A stretch of 64,000 nt of DNA from Cylicocyclus nassatus (Eukaryota; Nematoda; Chromadorea; Rhabditida; Strongylidae): the NCBI GenBank assembly GCA_958299035.1, contig CATQJL010000316.1, positions 16,407,676 to 16,471,675 on the forward strand. The letters are read 5' to 3'. Position numbers and translations under genes: made by a program. Of the stretch, positions 49,390 through 61,853 are shown piece by piece; the stretch's first letter is position 1, and each line of letters begins with the position of its first letter. The notes under the pieces are model-generated. The model saw only the letters and a program-made list of their open reading frames with translations, was not told the origin of the DNA and ran no database searches.

Positions 49390-50640
49390 CCCGCTCCAAG
49401 CCCGAGGTCAGCGATCGTCCCGTGGAAATCAAGAATAGGCTTAGTAAGTCTGCTTTTGTAAGGGAAAATTTTTATAACTCGATCAGCAAAAAAGACAAAT
49501 TCTGCACATCGGATCCCGCCTATGGCGCCGGGTAGCAAGAACGATGTCAGGACCCTCAAGACGCCTTTTGGATTGGACAAAAACGACATCTGCCCGTACG
49601 ACACGTCTTGCTTTGCACCTACAACGCCAGGATAGTCTCCACAAACGCCGATCTTCACGCTCTTCTTGAGCTGCAGAACACATCAAGTACCAATCATCGC
49701 TGTGCAGAAAATGAAGGCCAGAATGAAGGACGTGCGACAGATGAGTGATAAGACGCTCATCATTCGTGGTGAAAAGGTTCCCTAACGAAACGTTGGAGGC
49801 GTTAGTTTGTCGTGCACCCATCTATCGTCCATCTTGTCGATTCGCATGAGATCCTTTCACCTCACTAGCCATCTTACGATTACGCCCTTTACGTCAGAAG
49901 ACCATCAGCATCATCAACTGCTATTCGCCAACGTCAGCGGCTGACGAATCAGAGATAGATGCTTCCTACAAAGATGTGGAAAAGGCCGTCCGCAACGAGA
50001 AGTCCTTTTACAGGTTTGTTGTGGGCGACTTCAATGCAAAAAAACTGGATGCTATTAGAGAAGGAATCTAAAATCGAGAAGTTTAGATATGGGCTCCGAA
50101 ACGAAAACGGCAACTGACCCGTTGGAGTCTCTGGGAATCCCCAAGTGAAAGACACAAGCGGAGATCGAACTCATTTTCACCAACCAAATCTGAAGTTTGA
50201 ATTTCTCAGTAGTTCCATCTCCTGCAGTCGGGATGAGAAGGTAATGCCACAGCAGTGCCGTAAGAAAGAATGAACTTTCTTTTGACGGTAACAGGCTGGA
50301 AGAGCACATATCAAATTGTGACTGGTCCATCGAGGAGGACCCCGTACGACTACGAGGTCTTCTGAAAAGATTGCGAGCCTGCGGCAAATGCGCCTCAGTG
50401 ACTCCTCAGAAAACCTTGGAACGACCACCTAGGATTTGCTCGAAAGAAGACCTTTGAGCCAGGATCCGAATGCAACCTATATCGAGTAACTGTAGCGAAC
50501 GCCAGTTGCAGAACATTTTGCCGGAGGATCTCGGAAAGTCCAACAAACCGTGTGAAAGCGGCCGAAGGAAGACAACGCATTTTTTTAACAGAACCCAGGC
50601 AAAGTATATATTTTCTGAAAGCGGAGGGCGAGCTGGTTTT
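49390..50640 (+). pseudogene. RTE-type LINE fragment: endonuclease and linker
   Basis: The plus strand carries a decayed APE-type endonuclease. 49872-50040 stays open over [19 protein letters not shown] and [12 protein letters not shown] (GDFNA is the metal-binding motif). Further on, CDWSIEEDP and RLRACGKCAS lie in the linker region. Frames shift several times and stops occur, and no RT domain follows, so this is a 5' fragment. It does not overlap in domain with the minus-strand RTE at 36.3-39.2 kb and appears to be a different lineage. Homology is from recall of nematode RTE proteins. Confidence 0.8.
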
Positions 50641-50945
50641 GATTATAACCATCTCCATGTACTATCTGTTCATTTGCAAAAGTTATGATTTGTTTATGTT
50701 GAAAACTCGAAAATTTCCAGAAATCTAAGCACACCCTTCATCCAGGCACCTTTTGAAGCATCTCAGACATGCTATATATTTTCTGAAAGCGGAGGACGAG
50801 GCGGCTCCGATGGTGACTATTTCCACGTACCAGCTATTCATCTACGCATTTATGAATTTTTTATTTGTTGAGAACTCGTAAGTGTCCGGTAATCATGAGA
50901 CACACCTTTCACTAGGTACTTGTATGAACGGACCTCAAACTTTTT
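50606..50945 (+). repeat. two direct copies of a 168-bp unit
   Basis: ttttctgaaagcggaggg starts at 50611 and ttttctgaaagcggagga at 50779. Each copy continues with ccatctccatgta / ctatttccacgta and ends in an agcacaccctt / agacacaccttt stretch. It starts at the end of the RTE fragment. Confidence 0.8.
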
Positions 50946-51579
50946 ATTCCCTGAAACCAAAAAACGTTGTTGCACGTAACTTCCCTCGTTACGTTGCTGT
51001 GCAACTATAAAAGCTACTATTTTTGTTCCTTCTGGAAGTTCGTGAGTATAATTCTTTTTTCTCCTTTCCGACAACAAACAATTCCTGTACAAGTATCTCC
51101 TTTGCTTAGCCCTACCTCACCATTAATTTTTTGGCTTTTGGTGAAGAGGGTCACCTTAGTCCCATTCAAGGGTAAAACGGAAATGAGCAAATTCTCACGG
51201 TTTCGCACCTATGCTCCCACACACCTTTTCCCGGACTCAGCACGGGGGTGGCAAATGGACGTCGGTGAAACGATTTCAATCTTGCCACTATCGATTTTTA
51301 CGATTTCCCACTGGATCTTGGAATCTGCATAGGTTGTTCAATTGGAGCGCGCTTTTTTCCTCGGAAGGCGGCGTCGTTGCTATTCCGGATCCTAACAGGG
51401 AGGAAAGGAGGAGTTTTAGACCGAAATGTTACTATATACTAAGCCCTAGGTCTAAAACAGAGTTATTCAAAAATTTTGAAAAAAATATGTGAAATGGAAG
51501 TTTTGTTAACCTCAGGTGGGCATTAGGTTGGCAATTCCAACCTAATTTGGAAAAAAAGTCGGGCACACTCTCAGATGAT
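50946..51579. other. repeat remnant, hAT-like family relative
   Basis: 51110-51540 shares phrases with the hAT-like elements (ttcaaaaattttgaaaaaaatatgtg, gttaacctcaggtgggc) but without recognisable tips. Confidence 0.4.
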
Positions 51580-52110
51580 CACTGGGGGCAGGCTGCCATG
51601 CGATTTGTGGGCAGACGGGCACCGAAAAATAGTTCGCTGATTTCTTGTGGTCCGCTTATAGATACATATTTAGAAGAAATTTAGCGAAATTTCAAACGAA
51701 TGCTTGGAGAACAATCGCAGTCTCCTTATAGATTAGCTGCGGCGCAGTGGCCGCATTCTGCGGACTTTCCGCGAGAGCAGCCTCTAGGTACTTTCCGCTA
51801 GGAGAAAGTACCTCAAATTTGAGCAATTAAACCAACGGTGACATCTTTGCCACACGGAGTCCTACCTGAGCTCGACGTAAGCGCGAAACTGCGTAAAAAT
51901 ATTCCGAGCGCCTGCAGAAAGTTCGGCCAGCGTTTGCTGAAAGAAGTCATTTAACGAGCGCTTGCAGAAAATCTGTGTTGCTGCTCGCTGGCAGAACATG
52001 GAAGTATCGCTCGCTGAAGGTTTTGCCGCGAACCAAAATTTTGCTGACCGCTTGCAGAAAAGCGCGAGTTTGCGGACCGCCTGCCCCCGGCAATTATCTG
52101 AGCTCTTCGT
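51580..52110 (-). repeat. dispersed repeat family F, copy 2
   Basis: gcttgcagaaaatctgtgttgctgctcgct, tgcccccggcaattatctga and atctttgccacacgg match 8264-8800 inverted, including the arm of the 8199-8263 hairpin. Confidence 0.65.
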
Positions 52111-52829
52111 CTGCATAAGTTTTTCATACTTTGTTCCTTATTCTTACTGCGCGTATACACATCCAATCTCGCGCGATTTCGTCACCTCTGCGTTGCAGAC
52201 GAGCCATTTTTCCACTTTTTTTGGTAGCGGAATAATTTCAAAAAAAAAGCTTGCCACCTTAATTCACGGAATTTTTTATTGAAACAACTTCTCGATGAAA
52301 CCCTGCAGGTTCGTGTTCGTGTATCGTCGAGTCATTCGTGACTTAATATGTGTAGTGCACACCAAGCACGCTGACTGACGAACAATAAAACTAGAACCTG
52401 CTTGTTTCCAGCGATTTCTGCTTGTTTCCTTGTCTCTTTTATTTTTCTTGACTGCATGTTAGTCAATAGAACACATTTGTACACTTTTTTAGGCTAAAAA
52501 ATGTTTCACTGGAAAGTTACCAGTAAGGGTGCCGTCGCTCATAGGGCTTAGTGTGCAGTCTCACATATTAAGTTACAAATGACTCGAGGTTACATACAAA
52601 ATTATACCAAATCATCATTATCTGTGCGTTGCGGACGAGTCATTTTAGCTCACACCTTTACTCACGAATTATGCAAAATTTGGAAGAAAAGCTTATTACA
52701 CTTTCTATTCGAATAAGTTTTTCATAGTTTTTCATATTTTGTTTCCATTAGCCCCTCTTCGTTCACTTACGAAATTTGGTGCCATATCGTTACGCATACA
52801 TTGAAAATTAGTCATGTACAGTCCGTGTC
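52111..52829. other. sequence without recognised gene
   Basis: Two related segments, with tctgcgttgcagacgagcca (52190) and ctgtgcgttgcggacgagtc (52622) and a following gtttttcata stretch, suggest an inverted or tandem repeat not fully resolved. Confidence 0.4.
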
Positions 52830-53110
52830 AATCACGTGCTCCCTTTTCCGTAAGTGCCGTGAGCTTCGCGCAACGTTCGCGCGCCTATGACTCGGGCATT
52901 TAAGTGGGCCTTATCGGTGAAGGTCTGCATGCGGTACCCGTGCGTTGCGCATGCGTAGTTCCCATGCGAAAGGGAGTACGTAATTGACATCGACTGTATG
53001 CTGTCACAAATAGCATCAGTAACGACGTCCCGCGCGCGGCAATTAGCGATGGCGCTGTTGGACGCGCGCGAACACCGCGCTCTACCAATCGGGTACGCGC
53101 GCGTACCCAG
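52830..53110. other. CpG-rich island-like segment
   Basis: Dense in CG dinucleotides (cgcgcaacgttcgcgcgcc, ccgcgcgcggc, cgggtacgcgcgcgtaccc) against an AT-rich background. No start codon, exon or TATA context could be tied to it. Confidence 0.45.
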
Positions 53111-53199
53111 TTTCACAACAGCTTTCGATGCATGTTGGAACTGTTTTTGTGTGCTGAAGTGCAAGTAATTTTATTTACTCCAAGTCTTTTCATCACATT

Positions 53200-54440
53200 A
53201 CATTCATAGTCTTTCTATTGCTAGTCTTCTGTGGGGAGGCGTGCAAGTGGTACCCGGGCAGACGACTGCGCCGCAGCCAGTTGCCGGAGCTGCCGGCAAG
53301 GGCGCCGCAGATGGGATGTAATTACGCTTATTGTCTAAAAAAGATTTCCTCGCACCTGGTTTTGCTGAGATGCGATATCAGCCTCAAGGATACCTTGATA
53401 ACCTCGTCTAACGTCTCCTCGTATACTTCAAACAGCAGAAAATTCATATTTCAATCAGAATCATGCAAGTGAATATAAAACTATACTGAATTCCCAAGAG
53501 ATAACAAACACAAAATGAATAAATAGGAGATTAAATGATTTTTATTAAACGTGGTTATACAATTATTGTTTTATTGACGCTTTAGATTCGAGGATTCTCT
53601 ATTTTTTCAATGAGACTAAGACTTGAACTCATCTTTCCATGAACAGTTATCCGAAATGCGGTTTTATTGAAGCGGTTATTAGGGGTGCTTTTTTCAATTT
53701 TGGATCATTTTTTTGATCTGCAGGGAATTCGAAGTTTTGAATTTCTCACTTACCTGTTTGATTTTTTAGAAATATCTGGAAAAGTGATAAGTTTTTTTAA
53801 CCTAAGCCTTGAGCTTGAGGCTCTTGTTGGCAACTGTATAGAAAGTGGAGACATTTGATTTCTTAGTCATCTATGCTTTCCCTTATATATCAGCACGTGT
53901 AGTTTTCACCTTTCATCATTGACCTATTCGAATTATTTGACCTACTCCGGCTCATCTAGCTCGCTTAACATTATTAGATCTTGAAACAATTTTGACGAAA
54001 TATCCTTACTGTTATATCCACAACATTTTCCTAATTTTTAATTTTCTTCGTCCGTTATTCGACGCTGAAAACAAAAATTAATTTTGACTAAAGATTACAT
54101 GCATTTCAGCTTCTGGTCATTCCGGATAACTAGAATGATTTGAGTTTTTTTTGTTTAGCATTGCTGATTTTATGATTATTAAGAAACTTGAAATTTTTGC
54201 TGCTCAAAATGATACAAATCTACAAAATAGCGCTGTCCCTGAGGCTGATATCGCACATTAGCGCAACGAAGTGCGAGAAAAGCAAGAGTCTCAGACAACG
54301 AGCCTAGTACAGTACCATTTGCATCGGCTTTGCCGGCAGCATCGGCGGCTGGGCGACTCAGTCGGCTGCCCTACCACTTGCTACGCCCCTTTTGCCGTGT
54401 TTTGTTGCCTTATAAAGTTACACAATAAAGATGAAAGTGT
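53200..54440. mobile_element. foldback element (family K)
   Basis: The left arm 53228-53460 (gcgtgcaagtggtacccggg, gagatgcgatatcagcctca) is repeated inverted at 54180-54425 (tgaggctgatatcgcacatt, ccaccacttgctacgccc-like). The 700-bp centre has no gene. The arms are GC-rich and the centre AT-rich. Confidence 0.75.
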
Positions 54441-54850
54441 CCGTTATTTTTTACATCTATATAATCTCTGTAAACATTAACATTGATCAACTATAAGAGC
54501 TGATGTCCTTGTTTGCATATTTGTCAAGATATTGACTCTGGCATGCAAAATGCAGTTTGGATTGAAAGAAGTGCTAACAAGGGAGCCTCGCGAACTCAGA
54601 GTGGCCGATCAACATAGATTTTGTATTGTCACGAAAAACCTGAAGCGCTAATTTCAAATCTAGCTTTCTCTTCTGCAGAACGCTTTCGGAAAGATAAACT
54701 TTTATTCGCGTGAAGTTTGCAGAACTGCGAGTAGTCAAAATTATCAAATCCTAAGCATTTTGGATTCAAACCCTTTTGGAACGGCTCATCCATGTTTGAT
54801 GGATGCTGATACATTCAGAATGTTATTCTTGTAGTGCAAGAAGCAATTTA

Positions 54851-55663
54851 TTAGGCTGCAAACAAAGTTTTGCAACTAGTTTCATAACTTCACTCTCTTT
54901 GGGTATGGCACACTCAAACTTTGGCATTAAGTAGAAGGCAATGTGATCTACAAGCCAGCACAAATTGTCTAAATTTTAAACACGAAAGAGAAAAGTTTCA
55001 GGCGTTTTTCGAAAACTAGTGAAATTTGAGAATTTTTGGAATTTCAAGCTAAAGTGAAGCTTTTGGCAGCCTAGACCATGCGCAGTAATCCGAATTCGTC
55101 TACAAATTATTGCTGGAGGTTGACTCCTTTGGCCTAGCAAGAAAAAAACAAAATTTAGGGCCATGTCGAGATTTGACGTCCTCATAAAGTCGAACGAGTC
55201 GATGTACGCAAGAGCTGCTGGGGATGACCGTCAATGACTAAAGAGTCCAAAGCTCAAATTCCGCCGAAATTTTACATAGTAAGATTATTTGACCTGCCAA
55301 ACTCGAATATCACATTCATTTGTTGAATCAACGCCTTTTCCTTGTTTAGGGCGAGACCCCATATCGTACACCTACAGTAATCCTGCAAAAAAAGCACTTA
55401 TCACGCACTTTCACTATCGTTTTCGTAATCAGCATGTAGGATAACACCCCTATGACAAGTTTCAGCCAAATCCGTCAAACTTTGAATTTTTTCCCTTCAT
55501 ACCATGCACCTACCGGTACCCTCACTGCGACGTCAGAATTTGGTAGGACAGCAGCTGCGCTTGTAGCTTACGTAACAACCAACGCAGAGGCAAAATTTGA
55601 GTGCGCCATGTTGAGTGGGAGGGAAGTTATGAGACCAGTTGCAAAACTTAGTTTCCAACCTAG
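54851..55663. mobile_element. TA-flanked TIR element (family I), copy 2
   Basis: 813 bp with tips TTAGGCTGCAAACAAAGTTT and, inverted, CTAGGTTGGAAACTAAGTTT, TA on both sides. Full-length inverted copy of 12176-12983 with moderate divergence. Confidence 0.88.
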
Positions 55664-58553
55664 TAAATGAATTCCATTTCGTAGTCGCTCAAAACCACGC
55701 AAATTTTAAAGATAAAAACGCCCATAACTACCTTTTTAAAAGCGCTTTGCATATAAGGGAGCTAGATTTGAAATCAGTACTTCAAGCTCTTTATAGTAGT
55801 GTGCATTTTGTGGTAATCGGCCACTTGGACTCTACGACCTTCCCTTGTAAGGCTTCTCGAATTGTACCCTTGATTGTAACGTATGAGTCAGATTTCATTA
55901 TTAGATAATGCTATTGTTGCACTATTCCAACTTCTTATACTGACTTAGTGTAGTCAAATTTAACGCAAAAGAGGATAAATCGTTACTCTAAAAGTTTCCA
56001 CAAAATGCGCTTACACTCTTTGACTGTATTTTTCGACCCAAAAGGAAGTTTAACGAAGAAACAGCCTGCTTCTTTTGTCTCAAGTCTAAGTATCACTCAT
56101 GTTCTCCGTTCATAAAATTCAGTTCGCGTTTTCTATGTTTATGCAATTGATTTGCAGTTTTGGAAGTGTGAGGGACAAACTTTAGCTCATGACCAACCCA
56201 GTTCTAATATCACCTTATGTATCTAGTTGAGACGAGTGGATTAAGTCATTTTGTTCTAAGTCAGCGAAGTCCACTCTACGCTTTGTCTTTCCGTGGCCCT
56301 CTTGAGAAAGTGAAGTGAAGTGAAGTATCAGTATTACTCGAAAACAAACCGAGCAGGCAGACTACAAAATTATCAATCAAGCAGTATCAGAAAAAGAACC
56401 TTTCTGGGGACATAGAATTGAGGAACATTCATACGACTAGTAAAATGCGACGAGAACTGAACATCACACGTTATAGAAGCGCCTGTTCTGAAGTTGTTCA
56501 GGAAAAGTTCATTCTAAGCAGCACTTGTGATGAAAGTTATGAGGCAGCGCATCTTATCGGGCATGGGCATGACAGGCGCTTAGGCGTAAGATGAGTAGTT
56601 GATCTTACAGACATTGCAACAAGTTTACGCCTTGGCAAAAAAACTTCTACCAATCTGTTTCTTATAGACGTGTCCCGGTGGTCTAATCTTGGACCATAGG
56701 AGCGATTGTGGTGAGAACTAGCATTTAGCAAGGTCCTTCATTCTGAGTTTGGATGAGTGGAACAGTACCCGCTAAGGCTAGACCTTTGGAGTCACTTTTC
56801 TCGGCGGGAGGGGGTAGGGGACAATGGACTTTGTACAACAAGACTTGTCTGTTTTTATAATTGAGGTGTAAGCAACCTACAACATCGACCAAAAGTTCAA
56901 AAAAGCCAAAGCCACTGCTTTAGGCCATGTTCAAATGTTGCTATTTCACTGGATTATTCCAGGAAACTTGGGGTTTGCTAAAACGCGGCATAAAAAACCA
57001 TTTTTTAAGCTGAGTGAGAAAATGCTTAGCATCTCTCGCTAGAGTCTCTATTTTGCGCAAAGGAAGATATACATTGATAGATTAGTATCTCAACGTGCTT
57101 GATGAAATGGATTTGTCTAACCTGCTGTTGACAAATATCATGCTACCATTATCATCAATATCACCTCAACAACTTCACATCTCACTGAGCCCTAGATACT
57201 ATCCCCTCATGGCCTCCCATGCTCCATGTTCGGCTCTGATAGTCAAAGAGTTGCAAACTCTTACATTTGCGCTGCGTCTCGACTTGACAAACCATTCTAC
57301 ATTTACAGTACTATCGAGAAGTCCTGGCAGCTAGGACGCATATGGTTTCAACATCTTCAAACACTCTAGGGTAGAAGACATTCATAAGACATTATGTAGC
57401 CTGTAAAAGGGGAGATCTTGCACAGACTTTAACAGGAAATTACGCATAAAATAAAATAAAATAAAATAAAATACGCACATCTACCCGCGAGGTAGGAAGC
57501 GTATCGGAAACTACTTGATACTCTCGGTTAGCAGATTTGAAGATTTATCGAAGCAACAAAATGTATGCTTGCTCACTTACTCAGATGCTTTCTGAATAAG
57601 TAAGCATACTCAAATTAGTTCTGGCCTCACCGGGGGTGCGGACGCCACCACGAAAGTTTCCAATGGTCTCCGCCCCTTGCTCCAAGCATTCACGAAAAGT
57701 GTACATTTAATGAGATCAAATCGCGTACAAAGCAATTGCATGTTAAACACTAAAAAAGCGTTATAATGATAATGAGAACGAAGTGGTTAAAAAAGTAACA
57801 TAGGCACGAGCAAGACATGCGCAGGTAAACTTGGAGAAAGCAGCTATAATGGAAAGGCTTCCCGCCGGAGTTAATCACCTTTTACCCTACTCCGCGAGGC
57901 CCCGTCTATCTCTAGCAACTGCACTTGTGGTTGTAATTTAAACCGCGCTCTAAAAATGAGTAGCAAATGCACTTTCTGCAATCTAGTGTCTGTGATCAAT
58001 TCGCAGGCAATCCTGGGCATACGGAAAGGTTGTGCTTAGAGTATTACTTTTTCCGATTTTGCCCTAAGCAAAGTTTTACTTATATCCTTACATTTGGTTA
58101 AACTGTTTTAAAAGCTCTCCCGTATAATCACTGTAATTCCCTCTACCTCAAAAGACAAGATGGTTACCGTATATAACGTATGAATCTAATATTTTTGAAG
58201 GAAAACCGCTTTTGCTAAAGGCAGAAGTGAAGAATTGGCTTACTAGAGTGTGAGCTATTCTACAAATTGCGGTAAATCCCCGCTTTTCGCTTACTCTTCA
58301 AACTAGGAAAGGTTACAACACTAATCGCAGTGACTGTGAAGATTCGAGTAAAGGGTAAATTTCTTAAATGCTGACTGCATATCTGACCTTTTATTTAGTG
58401 CTGACAGCTGTTGAAAAAATTATAAAAAATATTTCAAAGCGGATTGCGGCGCGCGTTTAGGTTTGAAAGACGGCGACATTTATTGCAGCGGAAAAGTGGT
58501 GAGTGAATTTGACTAGGCGATAAGTGAATTCGAAATTTTTTACTTGTCGTTTC
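55664..58553. other. sequence without recognised gene
   Basis: It contains an ataaa run ((ataaa) about five times, 57446-57472) and short frames without motif. Nothing assignable. Confidence 0.45.
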
Positions 58554-58591
58554 TTTTACAGCTCTTGCTAATACTCGCAAGAGCTGTAAAA
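58554..58591. repeat. perfect 15-bp hairpin, 8-nt loop
   Basis: ttttacagctcttgc (58554-58568) and gcaagagctgtaaaa (58577-58591) are exact inverse complements. A tgtgtgtctgtgtgtccgtctg stretch follows 50 bp later. Confidence 0.9.
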
Positions 58592-61049
58592 CATCAAGAC
58601 CTTATAATAACGGGCTAAGGGTTGTTTACGTGTTTTTGTGTGTGTGTCTGTGTGTCCGTCTGTTACGAAATTCGTAGAGCGTGTTCCAGTCAGTGTTCTA
58701 AACCCAAATTTTGCATATCGCATGCTCCCTTCATGAAAGTCTAAAATGCAAAAGCACGAGTAGATTCGTCGAGTGGATCCCTCAGAAATTGCGCGCCAAA
58801 CGGATCCACCTGGCTTCTGTCTCGCAAAATTGGGTCCGTATCACCACTTTTTGCAAAGTCGTGGGTGTGTTTGGTTAGCAAAGCAAACGATGGACTTTAG
58901 CCCAAAATGCGGTCAAAAGTTTACTACATTACGAAAACGGCGCCAAAAAGAATTGGTTGCGTATATGTTCAATTTGCCAAGGTTCTAGCCAAGCATTTCA
59001 GAAGATTTTCGCACAGAGATGTAGCTCACGATTACTATTGCCTTTATGGCGACTACCAAGCCATGATAAATTCAAAAACCTATCCAAATTTGCGTTTGTC
59101 TTCCTGTGAAAAGTTCATCCACGCGAAATCACCGATTTTACGTGAAAAAGCTTTTTAAATGAGTAGTTGTTTACATTTTATTCGTGGTAGTCGGCATAGC
59201 GCTGTGAGTTCCAGTGCCACAATTCTACGAGAATGAGTAAGGCACAGATAGATAGTAGGGCCAGTGCGAGCCTCTGCGAAGCAGAGGTGACGCACTGGTA
59301 TACAAATATCAGTATTGTAACAACTCCTGCAGTATCTTCCTTGAGCTTTGCTACTTTTCTAACTATGAGTGGTTTTTGCCAAGCTGCCGCAGCTGCCTAC
59401 GCTTTCTATCTTTCGTGCTTACTTTCTTCTGATTCTGCTATTGTATTGTACTCATCGAGAGCAATACAAGTGGAATTTTAGAAAACAGACGGCAACACTG
59501 TTGGAAAAACTGAAACACTACACGTGTACATAATGCGCGCATCAATCAAAAAACATCTTTTTGAAGACTTCTTTATCACAAGCTCCGACAGCTCTGTGGC
59601 AGTGTAGTAGTTTGTTTTAGAAGACCTTGGTGTTGAATGAGAGAGTGAGACTTGCTAGCAAATTGTTCCAGTGTGTTTACATGTTTTACAGATCGTCTGC
59701 AAATTCTAGCCGATGTTGCAAAAGAAGGATTATCGAATCAAATTTGAAGCTCATTACCTGCTTTCTAGTCTAACTCACTCAAGGCTCAGTCGTCCTTACT
59801 GCACTGATTGCCACTGTCTATGGCAAAGCGCTTTTCGCAACCCGCTGGTGGAGCATCGTGTACAACTTTTATTGAGCAAAAATTAACAGCAAACATCGAG
59901 ATCAGATATGAGATCAGCATTGAAAAACATACCGCCAGAAAAGCCACTTATCTTTCTTTATCCTTCTCTTCTCTAGTCAGCTATCAGCTCTACGCATTGA
60001 TTTATTCCGAGTTCCTTTAAACGTGAAGGATTACGTGACACTTGCTTATCATCCAAACAATGAAAATGACAGAGCAGCTTTCAACACTAAGTTACCAGTT
60101 GTAGCACAAAAACATAAGTTTTGTATAACCATTCTCATTCTTTCTAGAATGTGCGTCTATCATAGTACAAAGCTAAATCGTTGCTATATCAACCTTTGCC
60201 GTTCTCGGCCATTTGTGGTAAAATAGAGGCTTTCCTTATAATGAGAGCATTGAACTTTGAAAATCACTAGTATCTCCAGGCTTAGTAAATTTGACTGCTA
60301 ATAAAGTGTCTCTGTGTTGCTGACATTTGCTGGCAATATTTTCGCGTGGAAAAATCACCACTTGTGTAATGTCGATAAATCATGCGTGTTCTCAAGTCTT
60401 GCGACCCTGACATCGTTTGCGCATGAATGGTGACGGCAGAATTATACCCGTAGACAAAGTACACGCTGTTCCAAAAAATATGCCTACTATTCAATCGTTA
60501 AACACCTTTTTCGTGAGATTGTTCGAATTTCGGTACCATTTTATAGAGCTGGTTTTAAATTAGATTTGCGGTATGGAGCAAGTTACCGATCTCTTTTACT
60601 GTAAATTACGATAGGAACTCCCAGCATATATACTTCGAAAAATTCAAAAAACTGTGCGACAGGTTTTTCATGCAAGCATGTCAAATTGACTACGAAATTT
60701 TCAATTCGCAAAAATTTTTGAATAGCGCAATTCCTACCGTAATCCTACAGAGAAAGAAAGAACGGTAACTTGCTATATGCTAAATATCCAAGTTCAAGCC
60801 AGCTTTGCAAAAATGTTACTTGAAATTCCTTGAAAAACTTATGACGGAGTGCTGCCAACAATTATTCGGTAGCAACATCCTCTCAGAGAATTGCGGGGGG
60901 GGGGGGGAAGAGAGTAGGAATCATGCGATTTTTTGATAAGATAGAATGCTGAACTACGGTCTGCTTGCAGATATAAGGAAGAATGTTGAACGCTTCTAGA
61001 CAAATGCTCAGCAACAATCGCCTCCTTTTCATATATTAAGCGACGCATG
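58592..61049. other. sequence without recognised gene
   Basis: Family A-related phrases lie at 60463-60840 (ctgttccaaaaaatatgcct; ttttatagagctggttttaa) and a poly-G tract at 60895-60908. The 82-codon frame at 59233-59481 has no recognised domain. Confidence 0.4.
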
Positions 61050-61400
61050 GTCGCGTTCTAGGGCTTTCTACGAGAACATGCGAAATTATTGAGGGCCGCA
61101 CGGTCGTTTACGAAGGATTGCGCAGCCCGCAGCACCTTCCACCGAGAAAAAATACCCCAAACTTGGATAATCAAACAAGATCAACCTTTGCCATAGAGAG
61201 TGTTACCTTTGCTTGGCGTACGCTCAAAAATGCGTAACAAAGTCAGATCGCTCGCTAAATTCTAAATCTCTGTGTTGCTGCTCGCTGGCAGCAACACGCA
61301 CTTCAAAGAAAGTACCGCTTTTAAGATTTGGCCACACCTCAAAATTTGGCTGACTGCTTGTAAGAAAGCTCGAGTTCGCATCCGCCTGCTCGGCAATAGT
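61050..61400 (-). repeat. dispersed repeat family F, copy 3
   Basis: aaatctctgtgttgctgctcgctggcagca and tgcctgctcggcaatagtctg-like phrases match copy 2 in the same orientation. It is shorter and more diverged. Confidence 0.6.
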
Positions 61401-61569
61401 CTGAGCTTTTATACCCTGTATTAACGGCCAGAAACATCGGCTAGTTAGGGACCGATGTCGCCTCATAACGTAGGCCTCTATGTACTCGCAAGATACTCTG
61501 AAAAGGTAGGCATAAATGTACATGAGAGTAACTGCTTAACACTTGCTGATCTTGTGATTTATCTATAAC

Positions 61570-61850
61570 AGACTAGCTGGCAATTCCTGCCCGCCTGGCC
61601 TTTTCAATGATTCCGTAATCGGCATGTTCAATTACCGATTACCCCTTCCTCCTCCCCGTGCCTACTCCCAGCCTTGTAGGTCAAACTTTGCAAGAAAGTC
61701 GATGATATCGATATTAAAAAAATAGCTTACGACACCCGCCCCGCCCCGGAGTTATGTGTACCAAGTTTGGTTCTGATCGTTGCATAAATAAAATTTTATG
61801 TTTGCAACATAGGTATCCACGCAGACATACATACACACATTCAGCTTTGT
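61570..61850 (-). repeat. family G copy
   Basis: cctactcccagccttgtagg, tcgatgatatcgatatt, gacacccgccccgccccgg, accaagtttggttctgatcg and a short acatacatacacac run ending attcagctttg, the inverted family order. Confidence 0.7.
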
Positions 61851-61853
61851 ATA

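Noticed and set aside
53055..53110. tRNA-like D arm (attggtagagcgcgg on the minus strand)
   Set aside because: No B box at the right distance and no acceptor stem.
58554..58591. Rho-independent terminator
   Set aside because: The hairpin shape fits but the genome is eukaryotic and no gene ends there.
59233..59481. 82-codon frame with Ala- and Ser-rich hydrophobic stretch
   Set aside because: No start context, splice site or domain; kept only as an unassigned frame.
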